Assembly (NCBI RefSeq): GCF_020687545.1 | Contig: NZ_JAJEQX010000015.1 | Coordinates: 1-64,000 of the forward strand | Length of the DNA stretch: 64,000 nucleotides | Source of the DNA: Ruminococcus turbiniformis | Lineage (GTDB): Bacteria; Bacillota; Clostridia; Lachnospirales; Lachnospiraceae | Direction of reading: 5' to 3' | In this document: one piece after another, positions 8,534 through 17,374 of the stretch | Layout: every line of letters begins with the position of its first letter | Numbering within the stretch: position 1 is the first letter of the stretch | Notes under the pieces: generated by a model | Seen by the model: only the letters and a program-made list of their open reading frames with translations | The model's database searches: none | What the model was told of the DNA's origin: nothing | Translations under genes and position numbers: made by a program

Positions 8534-9427
8534 TCAGACCGTTTTATCTCTGTCGTTTCCTCCTGCTCCGAGTATGTTTGACAGCGCCGCAAACTCTTCC
8601 AGCGCCAGTGCCTCCCCGCGCACAGAAGGGCCTTTTCCGAGGCTTTCAATCGCCGCGTCGATCTCCTCTTTCGAGAAAGCAAGCTCCGGAGAATTTTTCA
8701 ACCCGTTGGAAAGCGTCTTTCTCCTCTGGTTGAAGGAGGCACGTATGATCCGGAACATGAGTTTCTCATCGTCCACCCTCACCGGAGGTTCCTCATAACG
8801 GTCCAGCCGGATCACAGCAGAGCCGACTTTTGGCCTGGGCATAAAGCAGTTCGGCGGCACATTTGCCACAATATACGGCCTGGCATAGTACTGCACCGCA
8901 AGAGAGAGGGCTCCGTAGTCCTTTGTTCCCGGCCCCACCTGCATCCGGTCAGCCACTTCTTTCTGTACCATCACAGTAATGCTTTCCACCGGCACATGGT
9001 TCTCAAACAGCCCCATGATAATCGGCGTGGTGATATAGTACGGCAGATTCGCCACAACTTTTACCGGCTTCCCGTCATTCTCGCGCTTTGCCAGCTCTGC
9101 AACGTCCACTTTCAGAACATCGTCATTGATCACCGTCACATTGTCATATCCCTCCAGAGTATCCTCCAGAATCGGAATCAGCGCACGGTCAATCTCCACC
9201 GCCACCACTTTCCGGGCAGCGCACGCAAGGTACTGCGTCATCGTGCCGATGCCCGGGCCGATCTCGAGCACACAGTCATCCGGACCGATTCCGGCCGCAC
9301 GGATAATCTTGTCAAGCACATGGGTGTCGATAAGAAAATTCTGTCCGAATTTCTTCTGAAACACAAAATTGTATTTCTGCAGAACGGCGATTGTATTCTG
9401 TGGATTTCCAAGCGTAGGCTCTTTCAT
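8534..9427 (-). CDS. rsmA: 16S rRNA dimethyladenosine transferase RsmA (KsgA)
   Basis: Dimethylates two adjacent adenines near the 3' end of 16S rRNA using S-adenosylmethionine, a late step of small-subunit maturation. Visible motifs: the KsgA entry GQNFLID (about 29-35), SAM motif I LEIGPGIGTMT (about 57-67), the acidic VEIDRAL (about 78) and catalytic motif IV NLPYYITT (about 127-134). A C-terminal helical domain follows; 297 residues is normal. It follows tatD by 44 bp, a conserved tatD-(rnmV)-rsmA arrangement in Firmicutes; the RNase M5 gene often between them is absent. Confidence 0.95.
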   Translation of the reverse strand: MKEPTLGNPQNTIAVLQKYNFVFQKKFGQNFLIDTHVLDKIIRAAGIGPDDCVLEIGPGIGTMTQYLACAARKVVAVEIDRALIPILEDTLEGYDNVTVINDDVLKVDVAELAKRENDGKPVKVVANLPYYITTPIIMGLFENHVPVESITVMVQKEVADRMQVGPGTKDYGALSLAVQYYARPYIVANVPPNCFMPRPKVGSAVIRLDRYEEPPVRVDDEKLMFRIIRASFNQRRKTLSNGLKNSPELAFSKEEIDAAIESLGKGPSVRGEALALEEFAALSNILGAGGNDRDKTV

Positions 9428-9471
9428 ATAATCTTCTTCCTTCTCCTTTTTCTCTCTGCTCTGCGTCCGTC

Positions 9472-10239
9472 CTACACCGGCAGGACATACAGCGCACGCG
9501 CGTTTTCTTCCGTCCGGCGGATCACTTCCTCAAGGGTCACTCCTTTGATCTCTGCGATCTTCTCCGCCACGTACGGCAGATAAAGCGAACTGTTGCGCTT
9601 CCCCCTGTACGGTTCCGGCGCCAGATACGGGCAATCCGTTTCCAGCACAATAGACGAAAGAGGAATCGCTTCTACGACCTGTTTTAGTTTCTTTGCATTC
9701 TTAAAAGTGACAACTCCGCCCACTCCGATATAGTATCCCATCTTTACATACTCGCAGGCCATCTCCGGAGAGTAGGAGTAGCAGTGTATCACCGCCCTCA
9801 TCCCCCGGGCGTGTTCTTTCATGATCTCCATCGTGTCCGCCGCCGCTTCCCTGCTGTGAATGATCACGGGCATATTTTTCGCCCGGGCCAGTTCAAGCTG
9901 GCGGATAAACCATTTCTTCTGAAGCTCATGACTCTCCTTGTCCCAGTAGTAATCGAGGCCGATCTCTCCCACAGCCACGATCTTCTCCAGGTCAAGGAGC
10001 CGTTCCATCTCTGCCATGCGCTCCTCATCAAGCGTCCCCGCCTCATCCGGGTGGATGCCGACAGCGCCGTAAACGAAAGGCCAGCGCTCTGTCAGCTTCT
10101 GTATCTTCCCCCAGGATTCCACCGTGGAACCGGCGTTTACAATCAGGCCGATTCCCCCGGCTTCCATATCGGACAGGAGCGCTTCTCTGTCCGTGTCAAA
10201 CTGTTCGTCGTCATAATGTGCATGTGTGTCTATAATCAT
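9472..10239 (-). CDS. tatD: TatD-family metal-dependent deoxyribonuclease
   Basis: TIM-barrel metallo-nuclease of 255 residues. Metal ligands are recognisable: THAHYD at 5-10 (His6, His8), Glu in VGEIGLDYYW near 92, His in IHSREA near 128, His in VIHCYSY near 153, and Asp in LETDCPYLAPEP near 203. Likely acts on DNA ends in repair. It is the upstream partner of rsmA and starts 37 bp after the asparagine synthetase-like gene, so the three may form one transcription unit. Confidence 0.93.
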   Translation of the reverse strand: MIIDTHAHYDDEQFDTDREALLSDMEAGGIGLIVNAGSTVESWGKIQKLTERWPFVYGAVGIHPDEAGTLDEERMAEMERLLDLEKIVAVGEIGLDYYWDKESHELQKKWFIRQLELARAKNMPVIIHSREAAADTMEIMKEHARGMRAVIHCYSYSPEMACEYVKMGYYIGVGGVVTFKNAKKLKQVVEAIPLSSIVLETDCPYLAPEPYRGKRNSSLYLPYVAEKIAEIKGVTLEEVIRRTEENARALYVLPV

Positions 10240-10276
10240 CCTGCTGCCGCCTTTCTTTCAGTTCTTTTCCCGGATA

Positions 10277-11815
10277 TTACCTCTTTACAAAATATTCCTC
10301 ATACCATACAAGGAACGTATAGATTGTCCACACTTTTCTCCAGTTGTCAGAGTTTCCGCCCACATAATCGTCAAAGATGGCGTTAATCTCATCCACATTG
10401 AAGAACTTTTCCGCCATATCACTTCTGAATTTTGCACGGACATCCTGATTATATCTGTCATCTGCCATCCAGATACGGATCGGCACGATAAATCCGAGCT
10501 TTTTGCGGAATGCAATCTCCTCCGGAAGCACTTTCGCCGCCGCCGTGCGCAGCGCCACCTTGTTCTGCTCCTCATTTACCTTGTATTCCGAAGGCATTCT
10601 CGAAGCAATGCCGAAAATTCTCCGGTCGGTCAGAGGCATGCGGATCTCAAGCCCTGCTGCCAGGCTCATCTTATCTACGTTCAGATAGATATCTCCCTCA
10701 AGCCAGATCTGAATATCCACATCCGACATCTTTGTGAGAGGATCCAGCCCTTCCGTCTCCTCGTAGATGCTCCGCGCCACTTCGATGGGGAGCACGTCCG
10801 GATCATATTTTTTCAGGATGCGCTTTTTCTCATCCTCTTTCATGATGTTCGTATTTCCCACATAGAACGTCTTTAAGTTCTCCCCGTAGCGCTCCGCGTT
10901 GCGGTACATGTTGTATCCGCCGAAGAACTCGTCCGCTCCTTCTCCGGAATAACACAGCTTTGTGTGCTTCGCAGTCTCCCGGCATGCGATGGCAAAGGCA
11001 ATCGCCGACGCATCCGCAAGGGGGAGCTCCATATTGTACATCACATACGGAACGATCTCAAAATACTCTTCCGGCGTGATCAGACACCGGGAATTTTTCC
11101 GGCCGAGAATATCCGCCGTCTGCTTCGCAAGCCCTGACTCGTCGAATCTCGCCTCCTCATATCCGCAGGAATCTGTCATCTCCACATCCGACATGGCAAG
11201 CACATACGAAGAGTCCACGCCGCCGGAGAGGAACGACTCTGCCGTCTCGTCCGGAGTCTTCACCTCAGGCATGATCTCCTTTAATGTCTCGTGAATCTCA
11301 TCCGCCCAATCTTCCAGTGTCCTGCTGTGATCCGGTTTAAACGTGGGCGTCCAGTACCGCGTAATTTTAAGCTTTCCATCCTTCCACACAAGATATCTGC
11401 CGGGCATCAGTTTCTTAAGTCCTCTGAAAAACGTATTCTCCCCGGCCGCATAAGTCAGGCTCAGATAGATCTGAAGCATTTCTTCATTCAGCTCTTTGAC
11501 AAATCCCGGCTGCTCCATAATGCCGCGAATCGTCGTGCCGTAAAGAAGCCGGCCGTCCGCCGTCTCATAGTAATAAAACGGTTTCGTTCCGAACTGGTCT
11601 CTTAAGCAGAACAGCTCCTCCTTCTCCTCATCCCAGATTGCAAACGCAAACATGCCATGCATGTGATCCGCCATCTCATGCCCCCACGTCTCATACGCGC
11701 GGAGCAGAATCTCGTTCTCCCTCTCCTCCCGGGTCAGATCTGTCCTGATCCCGAGTCTTTCGCAAAGTTCTTCCCAGTTCCGGATATGTCCTCTGTATTC
11801 TTTAATAATTGCCAT
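10277..11815 (-). CDS. asnB: Asparagine synthetase B homologue lacking the glutaminase active site
   Basis: The synthetase half is intact: SGGVDSS pyrophosphate loop near 193-199, GEGADEFFGGY near 295-305, and the helical C-terminus. The N-terminal glutaminase domain is not: the protein starts at MAIIKEYRGHIRNW, where normal AsnB is already about 70 residues in (the NGEIYNY strand). Catalytic Cys2 and the RGPD loop are absent, and remaining glutamine contacts are changed (NGE to RGH; SD to EN near residue 34). Nothing resembling the missing part is encoded upstream: GGGAGA lies 6 bp before this ATG, and a TATAAT box and a hairpin fill the rest of the 179-bp gap. It may be an ammonia-dependent synthetase or have another acceptor. 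512 residues. Confidence 0.85.
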   Translation of the reverse strand: MAIIKEYRGHIRNWEELCERLGIRTDLTREERENEILLRAYETWGHEMADHMHGMFAFAIWDEEKEELFCLRDQFGTKPFYYYETADGRLLYGTTIRGIMEQPGFVKELNEEMLQIYLSLTYAAGENTFFRGLKKLMPGRYLVWKDGKLKITRYWTPTFKPDHSRTLEDWADEIHETLKEIMPEVKTPDETAESFLSGGVDSSYVLAMSDVEMTDSCGYEEARFDESGLAKQTADILGRKNSRCLITPEEYFEIVPYVMYNMELPLADASAIAFAIACRETAKHTKLCYSGEGADEFFGGYNMYRNAERYGENLKTFYVGNTNIMKEDEKKRILKKYDPDVLPIEVARSIYEETEGLDPLTKMSDVDIQIWLEGDIYLNVDKMSLAAGLEIRMPLTDRRIFGIASRMPSEYKVNEEQNKVALRTAAAKVLPEEIAFRKKLGFIVPIRIWMADDRYNQDVRAKFRSDMAEKFFNVDEINAIFDDYVGGNSDNWRKVWTIYTFLVWYEEYFVKR

Positions 11816-11923
11816 CTGTATTCTCCCTGCCCATCTTTCGTATTTCTCCGGCCTGCCTTCCGGTGATTCATTTTACATTCATCTATTATAATAGATAATT
11901 TCAGGAATGTATAGTAGCAGACA

Positions 11924-11953
11924 GGGCGGCATGGCCGAAAAGCCATGCCGCCC
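11924..11953. terminator. Strong hairpin after the ABC operon
   Basis: GGGCGGCATGGC (11924-11935) pairs perfectly with GCCATGCCGCCC (11942-11953) around an AAAA-type loop. It lies 42 bp past the last gene of the ABC operon on the minus strand and upstream of the asparagine synthetase promoter. The U tract is weak on both strands. Confidence 0.65.
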
Positions 11954-11994
11954 TGCGAAATACCGCTTATTTTGCAAAGGTCCTGCCGTCGGAA

Positions 11995-12834
11995 TTACCC
12001 TTTGACAGCTCCGCTCATGAGTCCGTTCTCAATTCTGTCCTGGAACAGTACATATGCGATGATCACAGGAATTGTGGTCAGACAGATTCCTGCCATCGAT
12101 GCGCTGTAGTCTGTACTGTATTCTCCGAAAAAGGACAGAAGCCCCATAGAAATCGTTCCTTTTTCCTTATCCGTGATAAAAATAAGCGGAAAGAGAAGGT
12201 TATTCCAAACCTGGATAAAATTAAATATCGACGCACTTATGATACCCGGCATGGACAATGGCATAATCATCCTGAAAAACACCTGATGTATCCCTGCGCC
12301 GTCTATAATCATCGCCTCTTCCAGTTCTGTCGGTATGCTGTTCATAAATCCGGTCAGAATCAGGACAGTCATAGGGAAACAGAACGCAGAATATAAAAGA
12401 ATCAGCATCCCATAATTATTCATCATGCCGAACTTTCCGAACACATACGACAGCGGGATTAAAACAGCCTGAATCGGTATCATCATTCCTGAAATAAAAA
12501 GCAGATAAATGCCCGATTTTATTTTGAAATGAAATTTTGACAAAATATAGGACGCCATAGCGCCAAAAACACCTGTCAATATAATTGTACCTGCTGCCAG
12601 TATAATCGTATTCAGAAAGTATCTTCCGATATTGCCCACATTCCAGGCGGTAATATAGTTTTCATATCTGAACTCCTTCGGCAGTGATACAAAAGATTCA
12701 AAAATTTCCAGATTTCCTTTCAGTGAACAGAAAATAGAAAACACAAGCGGATATACATTAATCACTGCTATGGCCAGAAAAACAATAAACCCGATTATAT
12801 GTCCGATAGAATATCTCTTTTTTGCCCTGTTCAT
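11995..12834 (-). CDS. Carbohydrate ABC importer permease (MalG-like), system A
   Basis: Inner-membrane half of a CUT1 sugar importer. 279 residues with six hydrophobic segments; the EAA loop that docks the ATPase reads EEAMIIDGAGIHQVFFRMIMPLS (seen near 190-212; quoted here as its key pattern EA-IDGA-G-P). It ends VKG as MalG-type permeases do. AGGAGG lies 8 bp before ATG. It is the final gene of an operon: glycosidase, binding protein, MalF-like permease, this gene. No ATPase gene is present; a shared MsmX-like ATPase elsewhere is expected. Confidence 0.93.
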   Translation of the reverse strand: MNRAKKRYSIGHIIGFIVFLAIAVINVYPLVFSIFCSLKGNLEIFESFVSLPKEFRYENYITAWNVGNIGRYFLNTIILAAGTIILTGVFGAMASYILSKFHFKIKSGIYLLFISGMMIPIQAVLIPLSYVFGKFGMMNNYGMLILLYSAFCFPMTVLILTGFMNSIPTELEEAMIIDGAGIHQVFFRMIMPLSMPGIISASIFNFIQVWNNLLFPLIFITDKEKGTISMGLLSFFGEYSTDYSASMAGICLTTIPVIIAYVLFQDRIENGLMSGAVKG

Positions 12835-12846
12835 ACACTCTTCCTC

Positions 12847-13743
12847 CTAATACTCCACGCTTTCCCGCCGGTTCATGAGTTTCAGGCTGGCAACAGAGAC
12901 AACCGCGCTCAGCACAAAAATAACAGTGGCGATAGCGCTTCCCGTACCATAGTGCCCGTACCGGTACGCTTCGTTGTACATGAGGAGTGCCGGCACAATC
13001 GTTGAATTGTCTGTGCCTCCGGAAGGCGTAAGTATATATACGGTATCGAAGATTTTCAATACACCTGTAATTACCATGATGACAGACATTTTTACTGAGT
13101 CCCAGAGCATCGGTATGTACAGATATCCAATCTTCTTAAGTCCCGTCGCTCCGTCTATCTCCCCCGCCTCTATAATTGACTCGGGCACTGCCGTAAGTCC
13201 TGCCAGGCAGATAATCATATAGTAGCCGACACTGGTCCATGTACTGACCGCAATCAACGCAATCAGAGCAGTATCCGGGTTTACCAGCCACTGCTGCGTC
13301 ATATTTTCCAGTCCGAGATGAATAAGAATTGTATTCAGTATCCCCTTATCCGTCGGAAAATAGATAAAATTCCAAAGCAGTGATACCGCCGATACCGAAA
13401 GGATCATAGGAATAAAAAACGATGCCTTAAAAAACCGCTTGAAATGCATAAATTTATGAACAAGAAACCCGAGGGCAAAACCGATAGGCACCTGGAGAAC
13501 CACGCTTATTGCCGCATAAATCAGTACATTCTGAAGCGATTTTAAAAATACCGGATTCTGAAACAGGTTAACAAAATTGTCAAGCCCTACAAATTCCAAC
13601 GGAACCGACTGGATTCCCGGCCATTCATGAAAAGAAAAATAAATGGACATTATAACCGGAATCACTTCAAAACACAGATAGACTGCCAGTGCGGGAAATA
13701 GAAATATGCAGATATATTTTTTATTTCTTCTGATTTTTTCCAT
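12847..13743 (-). CDS. Carbohydrate ABC importer permease (MalF-like), system A
   Basis: Partner of the previous permease. Six transmembrane segments and an EAA loop with IEAGEIDGATGLKKIGYL near 200-217. ATG at 13743 is chosen over an in-frame GTG at 13752 because GAGGAG abuts the GTG but is well spaced (about 8 bp) from the ATG; this gives 298 residues. It is separated from the binding-protein gene by a hairpin at 13764-13793. Confidence 0.93.
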   Translation of the reverse strand: MEKIRRNKKYICIFLFPALAVYLCFEVIPVIMSIYFSFHEWPGIQSVPLEFVGLDNFVNLFQNPVFLKSLQNVLIYAAISVVLQVPIGFALGFLVHKFMHFKRFFKASFFIPMILSVSAVSLLWNFIYFPTDKGILNTILIHLGLENMTQQWLVNPDTALIALIAVSTWTSVGYYMIICLAGLTAVPESIIEAGEIDGATGLKKIGYLYIPMLWDSVKMSVIMVITGVLKIFDTVYILTPSGGTDNSTIVPALLMYNEAYRYGHYGTGSAIATVIFVLSAVVSVASLKLMNRRESVEY

Positions 13744-13763
13744 ATAAATCACTCCTCAACATG

Positions 13764-13793
13764 ATGGGGCCGCTCTGTCTTAAGCGGCCCCAT
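13764..13793 (-). terminator. Hairpin between binding-protein and permease genes, system A
   Basis: ATGGGGCCGCT pairs with AGCGGCCCCAT around an 8-base loop, directly between the binding-protein stop (13806) and the permease start. No U run follows, so it more likely stabilises the upstream mRNA 3' end or attenuates transcription, a common device for making more binding protein than permease. Confidence 0.6.
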
Positions 13794-13805
13794 TTTTCTG
13801 TCAGA

Positions 13806-15155
13806 CTACTGCGGCCTGTTGGCATCAATATCCGCCTGTATTGCCGCCGCGGTATCTTCCGCCGACGTTCCAAGCATCATATTCAGAATCCCGTTTCTGG
13901 AGACATCAACAAGCGTAGAGCATGTATCATAATCAAAGTATTCACCAATAGAATCTGTGATTGTATCTGTGTAGGCAACCATATCCTTGAAAATCTGCGG
14001 CGCGTCTTCCGGAGCTGTAATATTTTTATACGGGGCAACTCTCATTGCCGCATCCATACGTTCCTGAATCGCTTCCGGGGTTGTCATATACTTCACCAGT
14101 TTCAGAGTCGCTTCCTCCTCTTCTTCTGACATTGTTCCTGACAGCATCCAGCCGGATGTATATACAACGCGTGTATCCTTATACTCTTCCTTGTCTGTAA
14201 AATACGGGAACGGGAAGAAGGAAATATCGTCCAGAATCTGTGAATCGCTCGCAAACATCTCCGGAATAATCGGGCTGCTGTGAGAGATCATTGCGACTTC
14301 ACCGGAAAGGAACTGACTCATCTGCGTGTTCACATCAATCCCCTCGAATCCTTCCATGAAAGCATTTTTCTCATCTTTCAGATCTTTGGTAATCTGCAGG
14401 CATTCCAGCACGTCGGAGTCTGTCCATGACTTTTCTCCGGTACCCAAAGCCCGGATGCCGTCTCCGCCGATCCTCTTTGCAAGAATATTATTAAATATAT
14501 GCCCCATTACCCAGGTATCTTTGCCTCCCACTCCAAAAGGCGTAATCCCCGCGGCATTCAGCTTGTCTATCGCGTCATACAGCTCATCCATTGTCTCGGG
14601 CGTTTCAGTGATTCCGGCCTGTTCAAACAGTGCCTTATTATAGAAGATTGCATCCACGTTCAGCTCATTTGGAAGCGCATAAATACCTTCCACACCATAA
14701 TCATCCAAACGGTAAGTATCGAGCGCTCCGTCAAGGAAGCTGTCCCTCCATTCCGGATCTGCCTCCAGAGCATCTGTCAGGTCAAGAAGCACTCCGCTCT
14801 CCGCCCATTCTTTTAAGCCCGCGATCGCAGGATAGTAGAAAATGTTCGGCGTCTCTCCTGTGGAAATTGCGACTTTCAGCTTATTGTTGTACGCAGCTTC
14901 TTCATATATAGAATCATTCTGCACTTCAATGTCCGGATTCTCTTCCATAAATCTGGCGATCTGATCCTCATACACCTTTGCGATAGGCGTATCTCCGCTG
15001 TCGCGGCTCATAAATGTGATTTTCACTTTGCCGCTGCTCTCAGACGAATCCGAGCTCTCTCCGCTGTCTGAACCGCTGCCGCTGCTGCCCGAACAACCTG
15101 CCATCGAACACACCATAACTCCTGCAAGTAATACGCTGATAATTCTTTTTTTCAT
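13806..15155 (-). CDS. Sugar-binding lipoprotein of ABC importer, system A
   Basis: Extracellular solute-binding protein family 1, 449 residues. Lipoprotein signal MKKRII...SMAGC with Cys21, then a Ser/Gly/Glu linker to about residue 42. The body has the usual two-lobe pattern (VKITFMSRD start; FYNKALFEQAGI near 170; DTWVMGH near 205). It lies directly after the putative glycosidase gene (18 bp), under YesM/YesN neighbours, which suggests uptake of the oligosaccharide that the enzyme cleaves. The ligand is not identifiable. Confidence 0.93.
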   Translation of the reverse strand: MKKRIISVLLAGVMVCSMAGCSGSSGSGSDSGESSDSSESSGKVKITFMSRDSGDTPIAKVYEDQIARFMEENPDIEVQNDSIYEEAAYNNKLKVAISTGETPNIFYYPAIAGLKEWAESGVLLDLTDALEADPEWRDSFLDGALDTYRLDDYGVEGIYALPNELNVDAIFYNKALFEQAGITETPETMDELYDAIDKLNAAGITPFGVGGKDTWVMGHIFNNILAKRIGGDGIRALGTGEKSWTDSDVLECLQITKDLKDEKNAFMEGFEGIDVNTQMSQFLSGEVAMISHSSPIIPEMFASDSQILDDISFFPFPYFTDKEEYKDTRVVYTSGWMLSGTMSEEEEEATLKLVKYMTTPEAIQERMDAAMRVAPYKNITAPEDAPQIFKDMVAYTDTITDSIGEYFDYDTCSTLVDVSRNGILNMMLGTSAEDTAAAIQADIDANRPQ

Positions 15156-15173
15156 ACTTTTCTCCCTTTCATC

Positions 15174-17186
15174 TTAGTTATTATCCAGTTCCACCGCACA
15201 CATCTGATGTCCTTCTATCTTCGGAATATTGAATATGATCGTTTTTCCCTCCCTTCTGAACTCTATTTCATTCTGTGATGGAACACATTTCACACTTTTT
15301 ACTTTTCCTTCACACCGCAGCGCCACTTTCAAATTGTAAATCGGCACGATATCCTCTACAATTTCCAGTTTGCTGCATTTTTTCTCCGGTATATAATACA
15401 GTACGTGAAGAATCAGACGATTCTGTTCTTTCTGTTCCAGAAGGTTTGTTATCACCCCTGACGGCCCGTCATGCTGCACAAGCGGCAGCGGAAGAAGCCT
15501 CTTCAGTTCATTCCTGAACAAAATCTTGTACCAGTGCGGAGCAGATGTCTGATACGTCCTGAAAATCGGATGAATAAAATATGCCGTATTCTCCGTTTCT
15601 ATAACAGCCGGATAAGCCGCCTCCCTTGAAGACGGTGAGTGCAGATGCGAACAGAAATGCTCATAGGTCCTGTTAAAGACCGGACGGACCGCATCCTGGA
15701 CAAACACTGCCTTTTCACCGGCCTTCACATATGTTCCGCAGTCATACATGACATGTTCGGAACTTGCCAGCCCTTCCGCAAGATGCTCCCGTGGGCTGAT
15801 AAAATCCGGACTGTACGGCGCTGTTCCCAGATAAACCGCTTCCAGTTCCGGCACCATGAATCCGGTTTTGTCTCTATCCAGCCCGGACTCAAATGTACAG
15901 ATCACTCTGCCGCCGCCCGCTATATATTTTCTGAGTTTTCGCGCAAAGCATTCATCCACCGGGATGACATCCGGGAGGATGAGCAATGTGTATCTGTCAA
16001 AATCGGATTCACTGTCAATAAAGTCAAACTGCTGGCTTAATTCCATCAGCATACGGGCCGCGCCTTCCGAAGATCCGGGGATCTCCCCCGCTTTGCCCGT
16101 CGCATAAAATTCCTCCGCGGTAAACACGCCGATTTCCGTGACAGGCACCGCACCCTCACACCAGGGTTCTTTCTCCTCTACCGATGCATATACCTCTCCG
16201 ATCTGCCTGTACATAAAAGGGTTCAGCTCGCCCCAGTAATCCATCTGATCACCTATTGTACACTTACAGCCGTTAGCCAGCATGGAAAAGACCTCGTATT
16301 CCATCGCCGCCCTGTTGCGGTACGCATGGAAGTCTCCCCATTCCGTGTGAAACCGGCTTGTCAGACCCAGACATTCATTTCCGAAATTCCTCATATATTT
16401 GGCAGATACCGGGAAATCCAGATAGCCCCAATCGGCTCCCGGCAGCGATTCAAAGGAAAAATAGGAATAATCCTTTAAAACCGGCTTGTCCAGATAACCC
16501 ACATGCCCTTTGTTATAGCACACACGGAAATCCGGGTTGAAGGACTTTGCAAAAGCGGTAAGATCTTCCACCATGTCATAGTACGTCATGAGGGCAAACT
16601 TTTTCCTGTCTTCTTTTTCCGCCGGGTTCATCCCAAGCTTCCTCATTTTCTTCTGACATGCAGGGCAGCAGCACTCTGTCACAAACGCGGCGTCATACCA
16701 TACTCCTTCCGCGGGAATGGAGGAAAGTACTTCGCTGAACTGATCTTTCAGAAAGTCTCTGTATCCCGTATTTACACACAGATTTTTGTAAAATCCGGCC
16801 TCAAAAAATCCTTTTCCCTTATAGTCCTGAAGCGCTCCGTTCTCATCAATGCACACCCATTCCGGATGCGCGTCTGCGGCAGGCTTATTCCACCGGATTG
16901 TCGTATAGAGATTTACCTGGATATTATGTCTGTGGCACGCTTCTGCCTGCTCTCTCAAAAGATCTCTGTGGACAAGATGCGGATGAACCATCTGCGGATA
17001 TTTTTTCGAATCATAATAAAGCATTCCGTGATGGCAGCAGCTAAACAGTGTAATGGAATCTACATGGGCTTCCTCAAGAGTTCGGGCAAATTTTTCCGCA
17101 TCAAAATCAGCGCAGACACCTTCAATTTTTTCGCTTGTGTGAAAATCAAGATGAATCTGCCGGAACGGGATTTTACTTTTATCCAT
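15174..17186 (-). CDS. Putative glycoside hydrolase with amidotransferase-like (beta-galactosidase trimerisation) domain
   Basis: About 670 residues, cytoplasmic (no signal peptide). The N-terminal half resembles the hypothetical glycosyl hydrolase 6/alpha-amylase-like TIM-barrel proteins: a HLDFHTSE opening, WYDAAFVTECCCPAC near 166-180 (a Cys cluster), CYNKGH near 220 and HTEWGDFH near 277. Residues about 360-560 look like the Rossmann-type domain of GH42 proteins (LLILPDVIPVDE; GGGRVICTFE). A longer frame opens at 17294, but a sigma-A promoter (17220-17248) lies inside it and AGGGGG stands 8 bp before ATG 17184-17186, which fixes the start. Catalytic residues and substrate are not established; ABC importer genes follow at once. 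Confidence 0.72.
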   Translation of the reverse strand: MDKSKIPFRQIHLDFHTSEKIEGVCADFDAEKFARTLEEAHVDSITLFSCCHHGMLYYDSKKYPQMVHPHLVHRDLLREQAEACHRHNIQVNLYTTIRWNKPAADAHPEWVCIDENGALQDYKGKGFFEAGFYKNLCVNTGYRDFLKDQFSEVLSSIPAEGVWYDAAFVTECCCPACQKKMRKLGMNPAEKEDRKKFALMTYYDMVEDLTAFAKSFNPDFRVCYNKGHVGYLDKPVLKDYSYFSFESLPGADWGYLDFPVSAKYMRNFGNECLGLTSRFHTEWGDFHAYRNRAAMEYEVFSMLANGCKCTIGDQMDYWGELNPFMYRQIGEVYASVEEKEPWCEGAVPVTEIGVFTAEEFYATGKAGEIPGSSEGAARMLMELSQQFDFIDSESDFDRYTLLILPDVIPVDECFARKLRKYIAGGGRVICTFESGLDRDKTGFMVPELEAVYLGTAPYSPDFISPREHLAEGLASSEHVMYDCGTYVKAGEKAVFVQDAVRPVFNRTYEHFCSHLHSPSSREAAYPAVIETENTAYFIHPIFRTYQTSAPHWYKILFRNELKRLLPLPLVQHDGPSGVITNLLEQKEQNRLILHVLYYIPEKKCSKLEIVEDIVPIYNLKVALRCEGKVKSVKCVPSQNEIEFRREGKTIIFNIPKIEGHQMCAVELDNN

Positions 17187-17219
17187 TGTTTTCTTCCCCC
17201 TGCTCGTTTTGATGGGTTC

Positions 17220-17248
17220 ATTATAGAAAGTTTCGTCCGCTCTGTGAA
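17220..17248 (-). promoter_or_regulatory. Sigma-A promoter of the glycosidase/ABC operon
   Basis: Minus-strand TTCACA (17243-17248), 17-bp spacer, TATAAT (17220-17225), 34 bp before the chosen start codon. Confidence 0.75.
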
Positions 17249-17252
17249 TGAA

Positions 17253-17286
17253 GATTTTTTGGATGACCCTGAATTTTTTTGGATAA
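17253..17286 (-). promoter_or_regulatory. Direct repeats upstream of -35, likely YesN operator
   Basis: Two copies of TATCCAAAAAA / CATCCAAAAAA (minus strand), 20 bp apart (two helical turns), begin 5 bp upstream of the -35 box. AraC-type activators such as the adjacent YesN bind direct repeats in exactly this position. The assignment is inferred. Confidence 0.5.
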
Positions 17287-17291
17287 GCAAA

Positions 17292-17327
17292 CACCAGGCC
17301 TGATGTGTCGAATACATCGGCCTGGTG
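17292..17327 (-). terminator. Hairpin after the YesN-like gene
   Basis: CACCAGGCC pairs with GGCCTGGTG, with GATGTAT/ACACATC extending the stem. It lies 48 bp past the regulator stop and is followed by TTTGCTT on the minus strand, separating the regulator pair from the glycosidase operon. Confidence 0.65.
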
Positions 17328-17374
17328 TTCATTTTCTCTGCGTAATTGTCAACAGCAGCGTCAGTGTACAGAAA

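Noticed and set aside
11816-11994. Search for a separated glutaminase fragment upstream of the asparagine synthetase
   Set aside because: All three frames lack Cys2 or RGPD-like motifs; the gap holds only a promoter and a hairpin.
17187-17294. N-terminal extension of the putative glycosidase
   Set aside because: A sigma-A promoter and operator-like repeats occupy this stretch, and the ribosome site is placed for ATG 17186.
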